Below are positions 14,283 through 18,587 of a DNA stretch of 18,587 bases, one piece after another. Numbering within the stretch: the first letter of the stretch is position 1; every line of letters starts with the position of its first letter. The notes beneath the pieces were generated by a model, which saw only the letters and a list, made by a program, of their open reading frames with translations, did no database searches and had not been told where the DNA came from. The DNA comes from Balneolales bacterium. Lineage in GTDB: Bacteria; Bacteroidota; Rhodothermia; Balneolales; Balneolaceae. A program made the position numbers and the translations under genes. The DNA is taken from NCBI GenBank assembly GCA_030830725.1, contig JAURMN010000039.1, forward strand, positions 1 to 18,587. Reading direction: 5' to 3'.

Positions 14283-17096
14283 ATGAATTCGAAAAGCACA
14301 CTCTTTTTACTTGATGGGATGGCTCTTGCCTACAGAGCCCACTTTGCTTTTGTGAATTCACGCCTTACCAATCCGGAAGGAATTCCAACTGGGCCCGTAT
14401 TGGGTTTTGCCAATACCCTGGACAAACTGCTCGAAACGGAACGTCCCAGTCATATTGCGGTTGCATGGGATACCCATGCAAAAACCTTTCGCCATGAACT
14501 CGACTCGCAATACAAAGCTAATCGCCCTCCGCAGCCTGATGAGCTTCGCATTGGCATTCCTCTTATTAAAGAGATGGTTCAGGCTTATGGAATTCAAAAT
14601 TTGGAGTTGGACGGGTACGAAGCAGATGATATTATTGGAACCCTGGCCGATAAGGCCAATGAGGAGGATGTGAATGTGTTTCTGGTTACCCCAGATAAAG
14701 ATTTTATGCAGCTTGTGCATGATCACATCAAAATGGTTAAACCAGACAATGCCAATGGGGGATTTTTATTGATTGGACGGGAAGAGGTTAAAGAATATTT
14801 CGGTGTTTACCCCAATAAGGTGATTGATGTACTGGCGATTATTGGGGATGCGAGTGACAATGTTCCAGGAGTACCTGGAATTGGGAAAAAGGGAGCTCCT
14901 GCGTTAATTGAGCAATTTGGATCTCTAGAGCAAGCCATTGCTTCTTCCAATCAAATTTCGGCCAAGAAACAACGTGAAGGGTTGCAACAGTTTGCGGAGC
15001 AAGCACTACGTGCCAAGGAAATGGTGACGATTCATACAGATGTACCTGGAATCCCTTCTTGGAAAGAACTGAGTTGGTCGGGTCCCAACCGGGCTGATCT
15101 AGGTCCTTTTTTTAAACGGATGGCCTTTCGAACGCTGACCCAAAAGTATCTTGACGAAGGGAAAAATGGGGATCTGTTTTCGGGAGGAATGGTCACAAAA
15201 CCACAATCCGGCCCTTCCATTTCGGCTCAACTTAGCCCTGCAAGCTCTGGTGGCATGTCTGCCCAAGAATTTCCTCCTCAAACGTTCCAGAAACTTGAGG
15301 ATCGTAATTCAACTTATACCTTGGTCAAGAATGTAGAGGAGTTTCAATCCCTTGTTACGCGGTTGTCTGCGTCTTCGAGACTTTGCGTGGATACCGAAAC
15401 AGATTCTTCTGAGCCGATGGAGGCGGTTTTACTGGGTATATCATTGGCCGAACAGGCGGGTGAAGCCTCGTATATTCCCTGTGAAGACTCTTTTTGTTCG
15501 CTTGAAGAGATAAAATCGATTCTTCAGCCATTAGTTCAAGACAAGAATAGAGAGTGGATCGCTCATCACATGAAATATGATTGGATTGTGTTAAAGAGGT
15601 CTGGAATTCAACTGGAAGGAAGCGTGTATGATACAATGGTAGCCGCCTATTTATTGGATGCCTCGCAGTCGTTGTCCATGGATAGTCTGGCCAGAAAGTA
15701 TCTCGGGTACGATCCCATCCCGATTACAGCTTTAATTGGTGAAGGAAAAACAGATAAAACCATGCGTGATGTCCCCTTGGAGGAGGTGAAAACCTATGCA
15801 TGTGAAGATGCAGATATCACGCTTCAACTCGCCAATCACCTAAATCCTCTCTTGGCAAAGGACGAGGTAGACAATGTAGGTCGTAAGATTGATTTTCCAC
15901 TGGTTCCCGTATTGGCCCGAATGGAAGTGACCGGTGTGCGGATCGACGATCAGATGTTAAAGGAGTTTTCATCGCAAGTAAGGGTGGATATGTCCACACT
16001 CGAAGAGGAGATATATGCGCTTGCAGGCCGTCAATTTAACGTGCAATCCACACAACAATTGGGTGAAATTCTTTTTGAAGAATTGAACTTACCCACAAAT
16101 AAAAAAACGAAAACCGGTCGTTATTCAACCTCTGAAGATGTATTGCAATCCCTTTCGGTGCATCATGAATTACCAGCACGCATCTTAGATTACAGAAGCT
16201 TATCTAAACTCCAATCCACCTATGCGGAGGCTCTTCCAAAGTTAATTCATCCAGAAACAGGTCGGGTTCATACCAGCTTTAATCAAACGGTAACGGCTAC
16301 GGGAAGGCTTTCTTCCTCTAATCCAAATCTTCAAAATATTCCGATCAGAACTTCTCGTGGGAAGGAAATTCGTAAAGCTTTTATTCCGGCAGATGGATAT
16401 CAAATGCTTGCAGCAGACTACTCTCAGGTGGAACTTCGAATCATTGCTTCAATCGCACGGGACCAGGCGATGATGGAAGCATTTGAAAAAGGGGAGGATA
16501 TTCATGCCAGAACTGCTCGCGAAATCTTTGATCTGGATCCGGCAGAACCGGTGACCGCAGACCACCGTAGAAAAGCAAAAGAGGTGAATTTTGGGATCCC
16601 CTATGGTGTGAGTGCATATGGCCTGGCTTCACGATTAGGCATTAGTAACGGGGAAGGAAAGGCGATGATTGATCGTTATTTCGAGCGATTCCCAGGAGTA
16701 AAAACCTATATTGATAAAACGATTCAATTTGCCACTGTGAACGGGTATGTTAAGACACTTTCCGGCAGAAGAAGATATATTCCAGATATTCACAGTTCAA
16801 ATTGGAACTTAAAAGGGTTTGCAGAGCGCACAGCCATCAACATGCCAATTCAGGGAACGGCGGCAGATATTATCAAGTTGGCCATGATTGCGCTTGATCA
16901 AGAATTCATTAAACGGAATACAAAATCCAGAATGGTGCTTCAAGTGCATGATGAACTTGTATTTGAGGTGCATGAGGATGATCTGGATATCATTCCGAAT
17001 GTGATTCAAAAAGCCATGGAGGAGGCGTATTCACTGGAAGTACCGCTAAAAGTGGATATGGGAATCGCCATGAACTGGCTGGATGCCCACGGATAG
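14283..17096 (+). CDS. polA: DNA polymerase I with 5'-3' and 3'-5' exonuclease domains
   Basis: Fills repair gaps and removes RNA primers. All three domains are visible in 937 residues. The 5' nuclease (about 5-290) has DGMALAYRAH, YEADDIIGTLA (112-122), TPDKD (136-140) and IGDASDNVPGVPGIG (187-201). The proofreading domain (about 340-530) keeps its acidic residues: D370 and E372 in VDTET, D433 in MKYDW, and Y505/D509 in YACEDAD. The polymerase domain has motif A DYSQVELRI (D712), motif B RRKAKEVNFGIPYG (K766, F770, Y774) and motif C QVHDEL (D890). F770 is the position where Phe rather than Tyr discriminates against dideoxynucleotides. A low-complexity Pro/Ser/Gly linker (about 300-335) joins the first two domains. 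It starts 17 bp after tkt and ends 8 bp from the stop of convergent rsgA. Confidence 0.98.
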   Translation: MNSKSTLFLLDGMALAYRAHFAFVNSRLTNPEGIPTGPVLGFANTLDKLLETERPSHIAVAWDTHAKTFRHELDSQYKANRPPQPDELRIGIPLIKEMVQAYGIQNLELDGYEADDIIGTLADKANEEDVNVFLVTPDKDFMQLVHDHIKMVKPDNANGGFLLIGREEVKEYFGVYPNKVIDVLAIIGDASDNVPGVPGIGKKGAPALIEQFGSLEQAIASSNQISAKKQREGLQQFAEQALRAKEMVTIHTDVPGIPSWKELSWSGPNRADLGPFFKRMAFRTLTQKYLDEGKNGDLFSGGMVTKPQSGPSISAQLSPASSGGMSAQEFPPQTFQKLEDRNSTYTLVKNVEEFQSLVTRLSASSRLCVDTETDSSEPMEAVLLGISLAEQAGEASYIPCEDSFCSLEEIKSILQPLVQDKNREWIAHHMKYDWIVLKRSGIQLEGSVYDTMVAAYLLDASQSLSMDSLARKYLGYDPIPITALIGEGKTDKTMRDVPLEEVKTYACEDADITLQLANHLNPLLAKDEVDNVGRKIDFPLVPVLARMEVTGVRIDDQMLKEFSSQVRVDMSTLEEEIYALAGRQFNVQSTQQLGEILFEELNLPTNKKTKTGRYSTSEDVLQSLSVHHELPARILDYRSLSKLQSTYAEALPKLIHPETGRVHTSFNQTVTATGRLSSSNPNLQNIPIRTSRGKEIRKAFIPADGYQMLAADYSQVELRIIASIARDQAMMEAFEKGEDIHARTAREIFDLDPAEPVTADHRRKAKEVNFGIPYGVSAYGLASRLGISNGEGKAMIDRYFERFPGVKTYIDKTIQFATVNGYVKTLSGRRRYIPDIHSSNWNLKGFAERTAINMPIQGTAADIIKLAMIALDQEFIKRNTKSRMVLQVHDELVFEVHEDDLDIIPNVIQKAMEEAYSLEVPLKVDMGIAMNWLDAHG

Positions 17097-17104
17097 ACTT
17101 GACT

Positions 17105-18058
17105 TTACGTCACCTTAAGTGATTCTAAAATCATGAGATAAGAGTGATATCGTTCAGGATCAATCTTTCCCTCCTCGAAGGCTTTCATAACACCACAATC
17201 CGGTTCATGCTCATGGGTACATGTGTTGAATCTACATTCTTCTCTTGGACCCCTCATCTCGGGGAAATACAGTGATAATTCCCACGGTTCAATATCCACG
17301 AGTCCGAACTCCTTGATTCCGGGAGTATCCGCAATCATTCCACTGAACTGAAGAGGAATCAGTTGTGCAAAGGTCGTGGTATGTCGTCCCTTGCCGGTGG
17401 AAGAGGATATCTCAGAGGTTCTTCGCTCCAGTGAAGGATCTAGTTTGTTCAGTAGCGAAGTTTTACCGGTTCCGGATGGTCCGATAAGCGCGGAAATTTT
17501 TCCAGATAACGCTTTTTTTAAGTCTTCGATTCCTTCTCCGGTTTGAGCGGAGCAGTGTAAAACAGGATATCCCAATGAAGTGTAAAGGGAGGTAAGCCAT
17601 TCAACAGTGTCCGCCTCTTTCTTTCTCTTAAGATCCAATTTATTTAGTATAACCCCGGCAGGCACACCATAAGCTTCGCAGGTGACCAGAAATCGGTCAA
17701 TAAATCCTGGTTTGGGACGAGGATCTTTCACCGCCTGCACCACCCAGGCCATGTCCAGATTGGTGACCAGGATCTGAGCTTGTTTTCGCGTGTGAGTGGA
17801 AAGACGGGGGATCGCGTTTTTGCGCTCGTGAATTTGGTCGATCACTCCGGTCTGATCCTCCTGAACAATAATCCTAACCCGATCCCCAACTGCAATCGGA
17901 TGGGTAGTTTCGTCCTCATGAAGGCGTTGTTTCCCGCTCAGTCGGCTGGAGATAATCTTCCCATCCGCCAGTACCTGAGCCCAACTGCCAGTTGATTCAA
18001 TAATAATGCCTTCACGGATGGGTTTTGGAAGGTATTCCTGAGAATCCGATGGTGTCAA
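17105..18058 (-). CDS. rsgA: Small ribosomal subunit biogenesis GTPase RsgA
   Basis: A circularly permuted GTPase that acts in late maturation of the 30S subunit. In 317 residues it has an N-terminal OB fold (about 16-85, with IIIESTGSWAQV), then the G motifs in the permuted order G4 NKLD (139-142), G1 GPSGTGKTS (193-201), G2 Thr in KGRHTTT (223-229) and G3 DTPG (244-247). The C-terminal zinc site is C275, C280, H282 and C288. The start is unusual: no ATG lies near the N-terminus, and the best start is TTG at 18058, which overlaps the lon stop as TTGA. This adds about 15 residues before the OB fold. No Shine-Dalgarno sequence is seen, so translation probably relies on ribosomes finishing lon. 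It is convergent with polA. Confidence 0.95.
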   Translation of the reverse strand: MTPSDSQEYLPKPIREGIIIESTGSWAQVLADGKIISSRLSGKQRLHEDETTHPIAVGDRVRIIVQEDQTGVIDQIHERKNAIPRLSTHTRKQAQILVTNLDMAWVVQAVKDPRPKPGFIDRFLVTCEAYGVPAGVILNKLDLKRKKEADTVEWLTSLYTSLGYPVLHCSAQTGEGIEDLKKALSGKISALIGPSGTGKTSLLNKLDPSLERRTSEISSSTGKGRHTTTFAQLIPLQFSGMIADTPGIKEFGLVDIEPWELSLYFPEMRGPREECRFNTCTHEHEPDCGVMKAFEEGKIDPERYHSYLMILESLKVT

Positions 18059-18587
18059 GGAGATGTCGTTTCAACAATGTCGGTTACCCCGTCAACAGAA
18101 ACCTGTACTGTTGCCGCTTCATTACCTTGTGGAGACTCTTTTTCATCAACACGAAAGAATTTTACAGGATCCTGAGTCGGTTTTGCTTCCAGTACTTTTT
18201 CCAGGAGCGGGCCCATCCGGTCAAGATACTCAATCTCAAGATTCCCAATGACATTCTGTTCAATCTCGGAGACATCCTTTTCATTTTTAAGAGGAAGAAA
18301 TACCTTTTTGATTCCGGCGCGTTTTGCAGCCAGAACTTTTTCTTTGATGCCTCCAACCGGTAGAACGAGCCCTCGGAGTGTAATTTCACCTGTCATTGCC
18401 ACAGTACCTTTCACCTTACGTAGCGTAAAAATCGAGGCAATCGCAGACATCAACGCTACCCCTGCAGACGGTCCGTCTTTTGGCACCGCTCCGGCAGGAA
18501 CGTGAATATGAAGATCCCATTTCGTGAAGGCCTCGGACGGAATCTGAAGTTTTTCCGCATTGGCCTTCATCCAAGACACGGCGAGTA
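18055..18587 (-). CDS. lon: ATP-dependent protease Lon, C-terminal proteolytic domain (5' part outside window)
   Basis: Lon is a hexameric ATP-dependent serine protease that degrades misfolded and regulatory proteins. Only the end of the peptidase domain lies in the window, and the frame stays open to the window edge (…LAVSWMKANAEKL). The catalytic dyad is visible: Ser in KDGPSAGVAL (codon 18466-18468) and Lys, the second Lys of GGIKEK (codon 18337-18339). The family blocks HIHVPAGAVPKDGPSAG, AMTGEITLRGLVLPVGG and KKVFLPLKNEKD are all present. After the folded domain a polar, acidic tail of roughly 50 residues extends to the end (…DGVTDIVETTSP), longer than in E. coli Lon. The stop codon is shared with the TTG start of rsgA. 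The ATPase and N-terminal domains cannot be judged. Confidence 0.97.
   Translation of the reverse strand, partial: LAVSWMKANAEKLQIPSEAFTKWDLHIHVPAGAVPKDGPSAGVALMSAIASIFTLRKVKGTVAMTGEITLRGLVLPVGGIKEKVLAAKRAGIKKVFLPLKNEKDVSEIEQNVIGNLEIEYLDRMGPLLEKVLEAKPTQDPVKFFRVDEKESPQGNEAATVQVSVDGVTDIVETTSP

Noticed and set aside
1..18587. parS site, CRISPR array, insertion sequence, phage genes or toxin-antitoxin pair
   Set aside because: I found no CACGTG-centred parS palindrome, no spaced direct repeats, no transposase or integrase motifs and no unexplained small-gene pair; all sizeable reading frames belong to housekeeping families or are shadows of them.

Overview
This window looks like ordinary chromosomal DNA from a free-living bacterium of the Bacteroidota / Balneolota / Rhodothermota (FCB) assemblage. 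The lineage call is inference. It rests on a ParA-ParB operon that runs directly into a DUF5683-type membrane protein, an ECF sigma factor with the FCB-style NTALGRMRYAL recognition helix, a UvrC cysteine region with the long spacing I associate with Bacteroidota, a Lon with a C-terminal tail, mid-range base composition, and start codons that mostly lack a Shine-Dalgarno sequence (parB and the universal stress gene are the clearest exceptions). I see no mobile element, phage gene, CRISPR array, tRNA or rRNA. Coding density is very high and no gene-free gap exceeds 300 bases.

Layout. 1-1265: the 3' end of prfA (release factor 1), then nfo (endonuclease IV), both forward. 1271-2128: a reverse-strand tandem-domain universal stress protein, convergent with nfo and divergent from rmuC. 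2268-3494: rmuC, forward, overlapping by 30 bp tail-to-tail with a reverse-strand RluA-family pseudouridine synthase (3465-4172). That gene starts only 18 bp from the divergent uvrC. 4191-7364: uvrC, an ECF sigma factor and a single-pass putative anti-sigma factor; the last two overlap by ATGA. 7365-7616: the largest intergenic gap, with two inverted DnaA-box-like sites, a candidate promoter and a perfect short inverted repeat. 7617-10902: parA, parB, DUF5683 protein and a LOG-family nucleotide hydrolase, tightly packed. 11035-12054: a secreted TPR protein closed by a strong intrinsic terminator. 12217-17096: tkt (transketolase) and polA. 17105-18587: rsgA and the 3' end of lon on the reverse strand, coupled through a TTGA overlap.

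How the genes fit together. Four genes serve DNA repair: nfo incises AP sites, uvrC makes the dual incision in nucleotide excision repair, polA fills the resulting gaps, and rmuC restrains inversions and recombination. parAB segregate the chromosome. prfA, the pseudouridine synthase and rsgA act on translation and the ribosome, and lon on protein quality control. The sigma/anti-sigma pair is the one local regulatory switch, and its position directly behind uvrC is worth attention.

I looked for an undescribed system and do not find a convincing one. The best leads are modest: loss of the fourth iron-sulfur cysteine in UvrC, the uvrC-sigma-anti-sigma arrangement, DnaA-type boxes in front of parA, and the uncharacterised membrane protein translationally coupled to ParB.
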